Assembly: GCF_016741815.1 (NCBI RefSeq)
Contig: NZ_JAERRJ010000021.1
Span: forward strand, 1 to 64,000
Length of the DNA stretch: 64,000 nucleotides
Direction: 5' to 3'
DNA from: Nocardia acididurans
Lineage (GTDB): Bacteria > Actinomycetota > Actinomycetes > Mycobacteriales > Mycobacteriaceae
The translations under genes were made by a program, and so were the position numbers. Of this stretch, positions 1-8,927 are shown piece by piece. How positions within the stretch are numbered: position 1 is the first letter of the stretch; every line of letters starts with the position of its first letter. The notes beneath the pieces were generated by a model that did not search any database, was not told the origin of the DNA, and worked only from the letters and a program-made list of their open reading frames with translations.

Positions 1-97
1 CAAACCTAATTACATCCGCAAACGGCGATACGGCGTGTCGTGCGCGAGAACGAGCTTTCCCTATTCGAGCTGAACCAAGCCTGACAAGCTCACCGCC
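1..97. other. Left edge, no gene assigned
   Basis: Two plus-strand frames enter from the left edge: one ends in TGA at 71-73, the other runs to a TGA at 99-101 that overlaps the ATG at 98. Either could be the tail of an upstream gene, but the piece is too short to choose. No promoter or hairpin was recognised. Confidence 0.3.
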
Positions 98-913
98 ATG
101 AACACGCACCATTCGGATCTCGCCCGACTGCGCCGCAAGTTCGCCTCCGCCGTCGCAGGTTTCGAGCCGACTGCCGACCCGCTCGACGCCGAACTCCTCG
201 CCACCTTCCTCCTGGAGTCCCTCGGCACAGCCCTCGAAAGCCGGACCCCCTCCGATTTCGACCAGAACGTCCTCGGCATCGTCATTCCCGGTATCGCCTC
301 CACCGCCTCGGCGAAGGCCCTGGCAATCCTGCGAGCCCTCTCCACCCTGACAACCGGCGAAGTCTCCATGGCCGCCGCATCCGCGGCCGACCGCCTCCTC
401 GCCGCCGGCGCCCCCATCTCCGACTGGCTGACCGAACTGTCCGCCCCCATCACCGTCTCGGGCTGCACCCACATCAGCGAACCCGACCACGACATAGCCT
501 TCCTGATCGCGGCCTTCCACCGAGCCGCCCGCTCCCACGTCATCGTCACCCAGATAGACCACCTCAACACCGGCAAAGCCCTCGACATCAGCCTCGCCGA
601 CACCGACCGAGTAGGCGTCCTCCTGGACGAGCTCCGCGCCTGCACCCCCGCGATGGTAGCCAAACCCCTGCCCGCCCAAACCTTCCGCGAACAACTCGAA
701 TTCGCCCTCTCCATGCGAGCCGCCTGCGACCACCAAGTCCAGGCCCCCGCCCCGGCCCTCGCCGACGCGAACGATGCCCACTACCGAGCAATGGCCCGTC
801 TTCTGGCCGCCCGCCTCACCACCCTGCCTCTCCTCCCCACTCGAGCCGGATGCACAGCACCCCATCGGATACCGAATGCCCGCCGTCACGTCCGTGGAAG
901 GATAGGCCTGTGA
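98..913 (+). CDS. Hypothetical alpha-helical protein upstream of DUF488
   Basis: A 271-residue protein of unknown function. It reads as an almost entirely helical, Ala/Leu-rich soluble protein with no signal peptide, membrane segment or recognisable catalytic motif. Its third-position G/C bias is typical of a real gene in this genome. The stop codon overlaps the GTG start of the following DUF488 gene (GTGA at 910-913), which implies translational coupling and a shared role. The last 40 or so residues are Arg- and Pro-rich and look less ordered than the rest. I do not recognise the family. Confidence 0.7.
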   Translation: MNTHHSDLARLRRKFASAVAGFEPTADPLDAELLATFLLESLGTALESRTPSDFDQNVLGIVIPGIASTASAKALAILRALSTLTTGEVSMAAASAADRLLAAGAPISDWLTELSAPITVSGCTHISEPDHDIAFLIAAFHRAARSHVIVTQIDHLNTGKALDISLADTDRVGVLLDELRACTPAMVAKPLPAQTFREQLEFALSMRAACDHQVQAPAPALADANDAHYRAMARLLAARLTTLPLLPTRAGCTAPHRIPNARRHVRGRIGL

Positions 914-1377
914 CCCCAGCCGAGCACGTATCTCCCGATGTGATGAATCGCCTGGTCAGCGTCGGTTACGAAGGACGCCGCGCCGAGGAGCTCATCGAGA
1001 TGCTGCTACGGGAGAAGGTCGCGACCGTGGTGGATGTCAGGTTGACCCCGATCTCTCGCAAACCAGGTATGTCGAAGACGAAGCTCTCGCTGGCGCTCGA
1101 GGAAGCCGGCGTGCGCTACGAGCATCTGAAGGAATTGGGCAATCCCCGCGACAACCGTGCGCTGTTCCGCGATTGCGCCCGTGCCGGAAGAGCCCGTTTC
1201 GCCGAGGTGCTGAATAGCGACGCTGCCGGGGAAGCGCTCCATCGTCTGCGCGAGTTGGCCGAGCAGGGCACGGTAGCCCTGCTGTGCTTCGAGCGCGACC
1301 ACTCCACCTGTCATCGTGAGATGGTCGCGGATGCGGTCCGCGTGCATGATCGGCGAATCACCGTCAGCCACCTGTGA
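910..1377 (+). CDS. DUF488 family protein
   Basis: A 155-residue DUF488-type protein. The family hallmarks are visible: SVGYEGR near the start, a VVDVR segment followed by the basic stretch RKPGMSKTKL, YEHLKELGNP in the middle, and the terminal LLCFERDHSTCHR motif with its Cys and His residues. The function of DUF488 is not established; the conserved Cys/His pair suggests a metal or thiol site. An in-frame ATG at 850 lies upstream, but GTG 910 overlaps the previous stop by 4 nt and gives the expected family N-terminus, so it is preferred. The next gene converges on it with an 7-nt gap. Confidence 0.8.
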   Translation: MTPAEHVSPDVMNRLVSVGYEGRRAEELIEMLLREKVATVVDVRLTPISRKPGMSKTKLSLALEEAGVRYEHLKELGNPRDNRALFRDCARAGRARFAEVLNSDAAGEALHRLRELAEQGTVALLCFERDHSTCHREMVADAVRVHDRRITVSHL

Positions 1378-1384
1378 TTTCAGC

Positions 1385-2242
1385 TCAGAACAGGGGCAGC
1401 TGGTCGGTCGTGGTCTCGGACGGCGAACGTGGATACCAGGTTCCGAGCACTTCGAACGAGCGCCGGCGCAGTGCTTGATTTCCCACGAAGAAGTGCAGGT
1501 CGAGCCTGGGGTCGGTCATCATCCGCTCCCAGGATTCGCGTAATCGTGTTTCGGCCTCGGCAGGCTCGTACTGCTTCAACAGCTGACGGCCTGCCGCGCC
1601 GAGCTCCCAGTCCAGGCATTGCTGTACATGCCCGCGGCAGGTGGTGTCGGCGCAGCGATACCGATAGGTGAGCCGGAATGGCATCGGCTCGAGCATCGGT
1701 ATCTCGACGCCGAACAGCGGCGGCGCACTCGCCGCCATGGCCTTGGATCTCTGGTTCGGCGTCCACGCAGGCCCGGGGTCGATCTGGACCGCGTCGACGC
1801 GTGGTTTGATCATGCCCAGGGAGGGGGCCGGAAACCCCATCTGCCCAGGCGGATTCGCGCGTATCAGCTCACAGGTGCTGGTCGCGCCCATGAGCGATCC
1901 GATCAATGCGCGACGTCGGCTCCACTGCCTTCCATCCGAGTTCACGTGGTCGACGACCCGCAGTGTGTGCTGGTCGGGCTGATAGGACTCGATCCTGAGG
2001 TCGCGGCCGTCGCGCTTACGAATCTCGATCTCGATGATGTCGTACTTCCTGAAGCGAAGATCGGCATCGATGGTCCGGAACCGCATGGGGTAGAGCCGAA
2101 TCCATGATTTGGGTTCGCTGTCGAGTCGTACCCCGGCGACACACACGATTTCGCCATGCGATTCGGAAGGGTTCGGGTACGTCTTGACCGTGATCAGTAC
2201 GCGAGCGCGTTGCCGCTCCGGCGATCTCGTCTCCTGCGCCAT
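1385..2242 (-). CDS. Hypothetical protein, partner of DUF488 pair
   Basis: A 285-residue protein of unknown function. The N-terminal half (about residues 10-90) is a compact beta-rich domain starting RARVLITVKTYPNPS and containing IRLYPMRFR and KYDIIEIEIRKR, which reads like a small nucleic-acid- or ligand-binding fold. The second half carries CADTTCRGH with a Cys-x4-Cys-x2-His arrangement that could bind zinc, then a helical tail ending DLHFFVGNQ and a short C-terminal peptide DQLPLF. It converges on the DUF488 gene with a 7-nt gap. Functional linkage to DUF488 is inferred from position only. Confidence 0.7.
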   Translation of the reverse strand: MAQETRSPERQRARVLITVKTYPNPSESHGEIVCVAGVRLDSEPKSWIRLYPMRFRTIDADLRFRKYDIIEIEIRKRDGRDLRIESYQPDQHTLRVVDHVNSDGRQWSRRRALIGSLMGATSTCELIRANPPGQMGFPAPSLGMIKPRVDAVQIDPGPAWTPNQRSKAMAASAPPLFGVEIPMLEPMPFRLTYRYRCADTTCRGHVQQCLDWELGAAGRQLLKQYEPAEAETRLRESWERMMTDPRLDLHFFVGNQALRRRSFEVLGTWYPRSPSETTTDQLPLF

Positions 2243-2398
2243 GTCCTACCGCCGACCACGTGTGGCTGGGAGGGTTTCTACGTTACGCCGGAGATTTCGA
2301 GCCGACTGTGAAAGCTGCTGCGGCACAGCAAAGTTGGCACTACCTGTCGGTCATGCGCCGGGTTAGCCGTGGACTTCGCTGTGCGGCAACGGGATCGG

Positions 2399-3712
2399 TC
2401 AATTCCGATGACTGGCTGCGGCTATCCGATGCTCGGCGAGGTGCGCCAGAACGGATTGGTTGGCCTCCCAGCCGTCCGGGAATTTGACCGGAACACCGAG
2501 GTGAACCGGTTCCGTGGAGGGGTGGGCGTCGAGGAGTTCGGGGATTCCGGCCCGGCCGACGACTATGCAGGCGTGCCGGTGGCGGGAGGTCAGCACGCAT
2601 AGCCGGCCTGTTTCCAAGTGGAATGCGGTGGCGTCGCGGCGGCCCGAAAGAGGGTGCAGCACAACGGTTACGTCATATTCGCGGCCCTGGAGGCGGTTGG
2701 CGGTGTCCACCGTGACCGTGGCCGCCGGGGTGCCTTGGAGGGCCGCGCGGATGGCGGCCGCTTGGTCGCGGTGGGCGACGCCCACGGCGATGCGCTCGGC
2801 GGTCACCGGGTTGGTGCCGCGCTCGGAGTGGGCTGTCGCGCCACGTTCCAGCAGCCGTACGGTCAGGGCCGCGATGGCCGCCACCGCCTCACTGTCTGTG
2901 CGGATGGTGTGGCGGGCGGGCAGTTCGTACCAGGCCCAGCCGGTGAGGGCGGCCTCGTCCAGCGCGCTGTCCAGGGGCCCGCCCCAGCCGCCGGTGGTGG
3001 CGAATTCCAGTCTGCGCTGGGCGGGTTCGGTCCCGGCGCGGAAACCGGTGAAGGGGTAGAAGGCATCGGAGACGACGGAGGCCGCGGAGGCGGGCAGTCG
3101 CCAGGAGACCGGTAGTCGATGGATGGGGATATCGCTGTTGTGGGCGAGCAGCACGCTGACGGCGCTCATGGTCGGATCCCAGGACAGCCCGGCCCAGCGC
3201 GCGGTGTCGACCGTCGCGAAGGGGTCGAGTTGTCCGGGGTCGCCCACGAACAGCGCCCGGTCGAAGCGGCTGGAGATGCGCAGCAGCATGTCCGAGCGCA
3301 TCTGATACGCCTCGTCGACGATGGCCCAGGACCAGTTGCCTTCCTGCACGGTCGCCCATTTGGCGGCGGTGCCGATGAGGATGGCCCGGTCGGCGAGATC
3401 GGTGGGGGACTTGGCGATCTTGACGTTCGCGTGCGCGAGGATGCGCTCGCTGGGGTCGTAGCTCCCGGCGGACACCCGGCCGATCAGCAACTCGGGGTCT
3501 TCGCCGGCGAGCCGGTCGATGAGGTCGTCGACCTGTTCGTTGGTCTGTGCCACGATGATCCGCTGATCGCCGTCGCGGGTGAGGTGCCGGGCGGCGCGCA
3601 CCACGAGCGTGGATTTCCCTGCCCCGGGCGGGGAGTCGACGACGACAGCGCGGTCGCTGTTCCGGTCGAGGTCGGCGAGAACATTGTTGACAACCTGATC
3701 GGCGGTGTTCAC
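2399..3712 (-). CDS. SF1 (Upf1/Dna2-like) DNA or RNA helicase
   Basis: A 437-residue superfamily 1 helicase ATPase. Residues 28-35 form Walker A (PPGAGKST), 133-136 are a DEAY box, 157-164 the GDPGQLDP motif III, and near residue 380 the sequence NRLQGREYDVTVV precedes GRLCVLTSRHRHACIVVGR, the motif V/VI arrangement of the Upf1/Dna2 branch. It is short for that branch and lacks the N-terminal 1B stalk. GTG 3712 is preferred over ATG 3718 because GGAGG lies 7 nt before the GTG but directly against the ATG. It overlaps the preceding stop by 4 nt, as the last gene of a four-gene operon with a Fe-S nuclease. A role in phage defence or DNA repair is inference. Confidence 0.85.
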   Translation of the reverse strand: MNTADQVVNNVLADLDRNSDRAVVVDSPPGAGKSTLVVRAARHLTRDGDQRIIVAQTNEQVDDLIDRLAGEDPELLIGRVSAGSYDPSERILAHANVKIAKSPTDLADRAILIGTAAKWATVQEGNWSWAIVDEAYQMRSDMLLRISSRFDRALFVGDPGQLDPFATVDTARWAGLSWDPTMSAVSVLLAHNSDIPIHRLPVSWRLPASAASVVSDAFYPFTGFRAGTEPAQRRLEFATTGGWGGPLDSALDEAALTGWAWYELPARHTIRTDSEAVAAIAALTVRLLERGATAHSERGTNPVTAERIAVGVAHRDQAAAIRAALQGTPAATVTVDTANRLQGREYDVTVVLHPLSGRRDATAFHLETGRLCVLTSRHRHACIVVGRAGIPELLDAHPSTEPVHLGVPVKFPDGWEANQSVLAHLAEHRIAAASHRN

Positions 3713-5187
3713 GACCATTCCTCCCGTACCTCGTCGGTTTCCGGCGTCCATTCCGGCGGGGGTCCGCCGTGGGTCCACGGAGTCTCTTCTCGCGCAGGCA
3801 GTTTGGGCGGCGCCTGATAGTCGTCACCGAATCCGGCGAAGCAGACCTGCACACCTGCCTCCGGAACGGACCCCTCCTCCGGGACGAGTTTGCGCCCCAT
3901 CCCACCGGATAGCTCGAGCACGATGGTCCCGTCCTCGATGGACACCACCGTGCCCTTCTGGTTGGGCCGTTCGACGCGGCACAGCTTGCTTCCGGGTTCG
4001 GCATTGAACGGATCGCTGGTCTCGACCACGATGCGCGGCCGCAGCGTAGGCCGCTTGCCGCTGGTGTCGAGCCGAGTCGGGTCACTCTGTACGACGACCC
4101 CGCGAAACGCCTCCCCGGTCAGCCGCCGTTCCGCCATCACCCGCGGATCGTCATACGCCCGTTGGGCTTCGAGCGCGTCGAGCGCCTGCTCGCGATCGAG
4201 CAACCGCCGCACGGCACTGACCGCGTGATCGCGGCGAGCCTGCGGCACGCCCTCCTCGATGCTGTCCATGAACCGCGAGAAACTGCCGCGATCCCGGTCC
4301 CAGCGTTTGGCGACACTCGCTCCTTCGGGCAGCGCGTTCAACAATCCGAGCCCCCGCCACATGAGCCGCCAGGTCGGCTCCAACTGGCTGCGCACCGACT
4401 GTTCGAGTCGTTCGAGCGCGGTATCGATCGCCTTCTCGTCGACAGCATCGTTGAACGCCGAAATCAACGGCGCGAGTTCCTCATTGTCGTATCCCGGGTC
4501 GGTGGCGGGCCCCGCCGGCGGCGACCGCAGCGGATCCTCGGCCACGGCAGCCGCCTGCTGCCCCGTGAGTCCTTCCGGCGGATCGATCCACCCGAGCAGC
4601 GCCGCCAGATTCCCGTCCTCCAGCGACGACTGCCCGGAGGCCCAATGCCCCGACAGCACGGTCGTCATCGCCAGAAGCATTGCGGAGCCCGGATGTTCGG
4701 CCCGATCCCCGAAGTACGTCAACCACCGCCCGAGCAGCGGCACGCTCTCCGGCAGTGGATTGGGCCCGTCCGGCTTCAGAAACCGTAGTCGGCGGCCCAG
4801 CTTCTGCAGCAGCGCGATCCCGCCCGGATTGGGCACCCAGAACTGAGGCGCGTCCAAGCACCGCTGGTAACTCTCCCCGTCCTTGCCGGCGATCTCCTCG
4901 GTCTCCGCGGTGAACGACGAAAGATACGGCAGCACAACCTCGGCCAGCTCCGCCGCGAACCGCAACTGCAGCACCCGGTCGCGAGGCTGCGGTACGAACA
5001 GCAGCTGCGGCTCGAACTCCGAGAATCCCAGCATCACAGCCAGCGGCGCGGCCGTCTCCCCGGCCATCCGCAGCGGAATCATCACCATCGGCCGTTCCAC
5101 CGAATGGCAGTGCCGCACATCGGCAATCCGCTGCGCCCGCCCCGCCCGTGTGGCCTCCAACCGCGCCAGTGCGGTCAGCACACTCAC
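3709..5187 (-). CDS. Large protein with C-terminal beta-barrel, helicase partner
   Basis: A 492-residue protein I cannot assign. Residues 1-300 are mostly helical with no catalytic motif. The region around residues 345-440 is beta-rich and includes KGTVVSIEDGTIVLEL, which resembles the SH3-like stalk (1B) barrels of Upf1/IGHMBP2/Dna2 helicases. Because the adjacent helicase lacks that barrel, these two proteins may be two halves of one functional helicase; this is inference. The start is a GTG with AGGAGG 8 nt upstream, overlapping the nuclease stop by 4 nt; its own stop overlaps the helicase start. The C-terminal 30 residues are acidic and Pro-rich, likely disordered. Confidence 0.75.
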   Translation of the reverse strand: MSVLTALARLEATRAGRAQRIADVRHCHSVERPMVMIPLRMAGETAAPLAVMLGFSEFEPQLLFVPQPRDRVLQLRFAAELAEVVLPYLSSFTAETEEIAGKDGESYQRCLDAPQFWVPNPGGIALLQKLGRRLRFLKPDGPNPLPESVPLLGRWLTYFGDRAEHPGSAMLLAMTTVLSGHWASGQSSLEDGNLAALLGWIDPPEGLTGQQAAAVAEDPLRSPPAGPATDPGYDNEELAPLISAFNDAVDEKAIDTALERLEQSVRSQLEPTWRLMWRGLGLLNALPEGASVAKRWDRDRGSFSRFMDSIEEGVPQARRDHAVSAVRRLLDREQALDALEAQRAYDDPRVMAERRLTGEAFRGVVVQSDPTRLDTSGKRPTLRPRIVVETSDPFNAEPGSKLCRVERPNQKGTVVSIEDGTIVLELSGGMGRKLVPEEGSVPEAGVQVCFAGFGDDYQAPPKLPAREETPWTHGGPPPEWTPETDEVREEWS

Positions 5188-6269
5188 CCGGCGACCTCCT
5201 GCCGCAGCTGATGCGCGAACCGCAGCACCCGCGCGATATCAGCGTGTTCCGGCCCCGCCGGCATCGACCCGTCTGCGAGCGCGAGCACCATCCCGATGCT
5301 GTCGATCCCGCCGAGGTCGTCACATACGCCCCGCCCCAGCATGTCCACCGACCCGCAGGCCCGGGATTCGTTGCGGCAGAAGAACGCCAGCTCGCAACTC
5401 TGCATGCATTCGGGCGCATACCGCCCCGGCACCGCCTCGACGGCCTTCCCGAGATCTTCGCCGAGCGCGAAAGTCATTCCAGCGGGCATGATCTCGATAA
5501 GGTCCTTGATCGAGGTCAACCGCGACAGCTGCCGTGTGATCACCGCCAGCTGCTTGCGTACGTCCACCATCTCGGCGGTGGGCCGGTTGGTGAAGTCCTT
5601 GGTGCACACCAGAATCACATTGTGCGACACCCGATCCGGCGTCCCACCCAGCTCTTCGACCATATCCCGCAGCGCCCGCACATACACCGCCGACTGCCGC
5701 GCCGCCGCCGCGACCTGCGCTGGATCGGCCTGCCCGTCGATCACCGAGAACGCTTTGATCTCGACGATATGGAACTGCCCCTCGATCTGCACCGCTACCA
5801 GATCGGGCTCCAAGAACGCGGGCGCCCCGGCGATCTCCAGCCGCAGCATCGGATGATCGAACATCGTGCCCTCACCGGTCTTCAACGCCCGCCCAACCAA
5901 CTGCCGAGTCCGCTGATACCGCACGTTGTTCCCGGTGTTCTCACCCACCGAGTTCAAATCGTCATACGCGACCTCCGGAATGGTCAGCCCCAGCCTGTCC
6001 CGCAGCAGCGCCACCAATTCCGCACACCCGTTGGCCTTCACCATCGCCTCGAACGCATTCCCTCGAGTAATGGCGAACTGCGACTGACCGAACTGCGCCG
6101 GAAACCCCAGCCCCTGCGCCACAGCCGCCTTGTCGACCGCGGCCGCATCCAGCACCGCCCGCCGCGAACACCCCGGATTACTGGTCAACGCCGCGATGGT
6201 CCGCGCGTTGTGCCGACAAGCCGGTGCGCCACCACGCAATTCCTCCAGCCGAGCCGACAGATCGTTCAT
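5184..6269 (-). CDS. Cas4/AddB-like PD-(D/E)XK nuclease with Fe-S cysteines
   Basis: A 361-residue nuclease. The centre has the PD-(D/E)XK signature: EPDLVAV followed about 12 residues later by FHIVEIKAF. One cysteine in GCSRRAVLD (residue 34) and a C-terminal cluster CMQSCELAFFC...C give the one-plus-three Cys layout that binds a 4Fe-4S cluster in Cas4 and AddB. Such enzymes are typically DNA exonucleases or end-processing nucleases. ATG 6269 overlaps the preceding stop by 4 nt with AGGAGG 9 nt upstream; a longer frame to 6377 is rejected for that reason. It sits between the two putative helicase genes and a small N-terminal partner gene. Confidence 0.85.
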   Translation of the reverse strand: MNDLSARLEELRGGAPACRHNARTIAALTSNPGCSRRAVLDAAAVDKAAVAQGLGFPAQFGQSQFAITRGNAFEAMVKANGCAELVALLRDRLGLTIPEVAYDDLNSVGENTGNNVRYQRTRQLVGRALKTGEGTMFDHPMLRLEIAGAPAFLEPDLVAVQIEGQFHIVEIKAFSVIDGQADPAQVAAAARQSAVYVRALRDMVEELGGTPDRVSHNVILVCTKDFTNRPTAEMVDVRKQLAVITRQLSRLTSIKDLIEIMPAGMTFALGEDLGKAVEAVPGRYAPECMQSCELAFFCRNESRACGSVDMLGRGVCDDLGGIDSIGMVLALADGSMPAGPEHADIARVLRFAHQLRQEVAG

Positions 6270-7066
6270 CCCGCGGAGCCTCCTGCCCTCTGTCGCTGAG
6301 TCATCCCGAACCGTGTGCCGAACAATTGCGCCGCCGGATCCGTCAGCTGCGCCACCGCTCGCTGTGCAGCTTCCCACCGCTGTCCGACATCCGCGTCGCG
6401 ATGCACCGAAAGCTCATTCCGCGCCGCCTCGATCACAGCATCGGTATCAACCTCGAGTCCGCTGCTCCGAACTCCTGGAATGGTGGAAGAAAGCTGCCGC
6501 AGCACCCGATGGCCCGACGGCCCGACCTTCCCGACCACCGAAATATGTTCCGCCAACCGGATAACCCCCGTTAACAGATCAACCCGGGCACTGAGCGGCC
6601 CCACGATCCGGCGCTCCATCGGCCACGTACTCAAGGCCATCAACCCCCGAGCCGGCGCGAGCAGATCCACGGTCAGCGCCGAGCACACGTAATACGGCCG
6701 AGCGAACGGCGCGCCCTTGAACGACCGCTCCTCATCCCGCCGCAAACTGGTCAGCCGCGCAGCCACCAGTTCCCCCGAAAAGAACCCTTCGTGCACACTC
6801 AGAATCAGTCGCGGCGCAGCCGGGACGGACAGCAGCGTCAATGCCCGATGCACATGCTCACGAACCGGAACTGCGGGCGTCGCCCCCTCGTTCTCCCCGG
6901 TGTCACCCCCGCCGCCGAGAACCGCCGCCTCCCAATCTTTTTCCGCCTGCCGCAATTGCACTCGCAGCTGCCGCGCCGCAGCGCGATCCCCACCCGAGAC
7001 GGCGCGTCGCACCGCACCGCGCAACGCGGAAATCCGCTCCTCCAGCGCATCCGCCGAATCACTCAC
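6266..7066 (-). CDS. Hypothetical first gene of helicase-nuclease operon
   Basis: A protein of about 266 residues with an N-terminal coiled-coil-like helical region (EERISALRGAVRRAVSGG and RQLRVQLRQAEKDWEAA, residues 8-50), an acidic linker, and a globular part of unknown fold with HEGFFSGELVAARL and LSTWPMERRIVGPLSARVD. No catalytic motif is recognised. Start is uncertain: GTG 7066 gives a standard N-terminus, GTG 7075 adds three residues, and neither has a good ribosome-binding site. It heads the operon whose four genes all overlap by 4 nt, which strongly implies one complex or pathway. Confidence 0.7.
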   Translation of the reverse strand: MSDSADALEERISALRGAVRRAVSGGDRAAARQLRVQLRQAEKDWEAAVLGGGGDTGENEGATPAVPVREHVHRALTLLSVPAAPRLILSVHEGFFSGELVAARLTSLRRDEERSFKGAPFARPYYVCSALTVDLLAPARGLMALSTWPMERRIVGPLSARVDLLTGVIRLAEHISVVGKVGPSGHRVLRQLSSTIPGVRSSGLEVDTDAVIEAARNELSVHRDADVGQRWEAAQRAVAQLTDPAAQLFGTRFGMTQRQRAGGSAG

Positions 7067-7217
7067 GGCGCACACGTTAGTCCGGCAACCCAGCTTATGC
7101 CAGTGTTGCCCATGGTTTTCCAGTATTCCTAGCTCGAAGTCCTGTTCCAGTCGACTTTCGCCGCGGTACTACCATGCCGGTGCCCGTGTTGCAGTTTCGA
7201 CGAGTCGGAGAACAACC

Positions 7218-8225
7218 ATGGCCAAAGACATTCCCGACCCGTCGCGACGGGAGTACGAACGTCTGCAACGAGTCCATGCCGAACTCCTGGCCGAACAGTC
7301 GAGCCTGCGCGCCGAGCTCGCCGACCTACTGGCGGATACGCCGTCACCGCGAGAGTTGGCACTGGAGTACGAGCGGGACGCCGAGGCGAATCCACAGGAG
7401 CGAGCACAGCTCCTCAACGAGGCAGCCGCCCACTGGGCAATGGCGGGCGACCCGGACCGGGCGCGACGCCTGTACCGCGCCTCCATCGCGGACGGCGGAC
7501 CGGTGACCGGCGACGCTCGTGTGTGGTACGCGACCTTTCTGATCGAGTTCGGTGCGGAAGAAGAGGGCGACCAACTCCTGAACACCGTATTCGCCGAGGG
7601 CTCAGCAGATCCCGCGGTCTACGAGGTGGTCGGCGAACAGTACGAGGAGCGCGGCGAACTGGACCGGGCGCTGCAATGGTTCGACGCCGGCCTGGCACGC
7701 CTGCGCCTGGCCTCCGGCGAAATCCGTTCGGCGCCGGACGAATACCGTCTAGCGCACGGCCGAGCCCGGGTGCGCCGCATATCGGGACTGCCGGAGGATA
7801 TCGACGACAGCTGGGCGGCGAGCGCCGCCCAGGAGTCGCAACGAACAGTGTCGGGCGATCCGACTCCACCTCAGCTCTCCATATTCTATTTCCCGCCAAC
7901 CGAATTCGACCTCGCTCTGACCCACTGGCCCACGTTGCGCGAGCGCTGGCCCAACCATGACCAGCACCGCGCCGATGTCGCCGACGCCCTCCGCATCCAT
8001 GCCGCCACGGGTACGCCCGCAAAGATCGCGTCCGCCTCCGTATCCGGGCTCGTCGAGTACGCCGCCGCCCACCATGCCGATCCGGCCGACTCCCACACTC
8101 GCGCCACCTACGCCGCTGAACTGCTCCGCACCGGTGCCGCCATCACCTGGCCGCCGGGGCGCAACGAACCGTGCTGGTGCGGCTCGGGAAGCAAATACAA
8201 GAAGTGCTGCGGTAAACCGCAGTAG
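7218..8225 (+). CDS. TPR-like protein with C-terminal SEC-C zinc motif
   Basis: A 335-residue protein. An N-terminal coiled coil (residues 10-45) is followed by TPR-like helical repeats (residues 60-170), with AAAHWAMAGDPDRARRLYR as the clearest unit. The last 25 residues are a SEC-C zinc motif, GRNEPCWCGSGSKYKKCC. SEC-C tails are found on SecA and on many stand-alone proteins and bind zinc and often ribosomes or proteins. ATG 7218 has GGAG 7 nt upstream. It is divergent from the helicase-nuclease operon, sharing a 150-nt intergenic region with it. Its substrate is unknown. Confidence 0.8.
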   Translation: MAKDIPDPSRREYERLQRVHAELLAEQSSLRAELADLLADTPSPRELALEYERDAEANPQERAQLLNEAAAHWAMAGDPDRARRLYRASIADGGPVTGDARVWYATFLIEFGAEEEGDQLLNTVFAEGSADPAVYEVVGEQYEERGELDRALQWFDAGLARLRLASGEIRSAPDEYRLAHGRARVRRISGLPEDIDDSWAASAAQESQRTVSGDPTPPQLSIFYFPPTEFDLALTHWPTLRERWPNHDQHRADVADALRIHAATGTPAKIASASVSGLVEYAAAHHADPADSHTRATYAAELLRTGAAITWPPGRNEPCWCGSGSKYKKCCGKPQ

Positions 8226-8278
8226 TGTTTCGCTACCGAATCCGATTGGTAGGCAATCGGTCTCGGCTACCGCAGAGG

Positions 8279-8557
8279 TCAGCCCCCGAACTGCTGGGGG
8301 TACTGCCCCGGATACGGCGGTGCCATCACAACAGGCTTGAAGTACGCCCCCGACTGCCGATTCCACAGCAGGATCACCACCGCCAACCCGACCAGCCACG
8401 ACAGCGCACTGGCGAGCAGCGAGGCAGTGGTGGATGCGTCCGCCGCGCCGGGCATCAGCAGGAACCCGATCACAATCCCCAGCGCATCGAGTGCGTTACG
8501 AAGTGCCTCGGCCAGCTCATAGACATAGGTTCCGACTTCCCGAACCTGATCGGGCAC
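8279..8557 (-). CDS. Small membrane protein
   Basis: A 92-residue protein with two predicted membrane segments, around LDALGIVIGFLLMPG (residues 25-40) and SALSWLVGLAVVILLW (residues 50-66), and a Pro/Gly/Tyr-rich cytoplasmic or external tail. Start is a GTG. There is no strong ribosome-binding site, so the exact start is tentative. Function unknown. Confidence 0.55.
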   Translation of the reverse strand: MPDQVREVGTYVYELAEALRNALDALGIVIGFLLMPGAADASTTASLLASALSWLVGLAVVILLWNRQSGAYFKPVVMAPPYPGQYPQQFGG

Positions 8558-8699
8558 GACCGATAGTGCCGCCCGATCCCGATCGTTTCCCCCGTGCTCA
8601 TGTTCGGAACCGTATCAGCCTGGACAACGCGGACGACTGGCCCGCGTTCTCGCGCACCTGCTGGCAGGAGCGGTCTCGGGCCAGCACTCGCCACCGCAC

Positions 8700-8927
8700 T
8701 CAGTTGGCGAATCTCTTGCCTTTGGTCGCGAGTGCGACGCGCCCGCGCGGGCTGATGCGCCAGCTGCTTCGCGGATGGGCGGCGAGGACGAGTCCGCGGG
8801 CCCGTAGCCGGGCCAGGGCGTCGCGGGTGCGGCAGCTGGTCAGGGCGGCCTCGTGCTGGAGCTGGGCGACGGTACGGGTGTGGTCGGGGTAGAGGGCCGT
8901 GAGGATGGCCACCTCGGCGGGGGTCAT
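8700..8927 (-). CDS. Small winged-helix-like DNA-binding protein
   Basis: A 75-residue protein that looks like a minimal winged helix: MTPAEVAILTALYPDHTRT, then TVAQLQHEAALTSCRTRDALARLRARGLV as the helix-turn-helix, then a wing ending SWRISPRGRVALA. AGGAG lies 7 nt before the ATG. Its start overlaps the stop of the upstream 95-residue membrane protein by 4 nt, so the two are coupled. Plasmid- or phage-type regulators often have this size. Confidence 0.65.
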   Translation of the reverse strand: MTPAEVAILTALYPDHTRTVAQLQHEAALTSCRTRDALARLRARGLVLAAHPRSSWRISPRGRVALATKGKRFAN

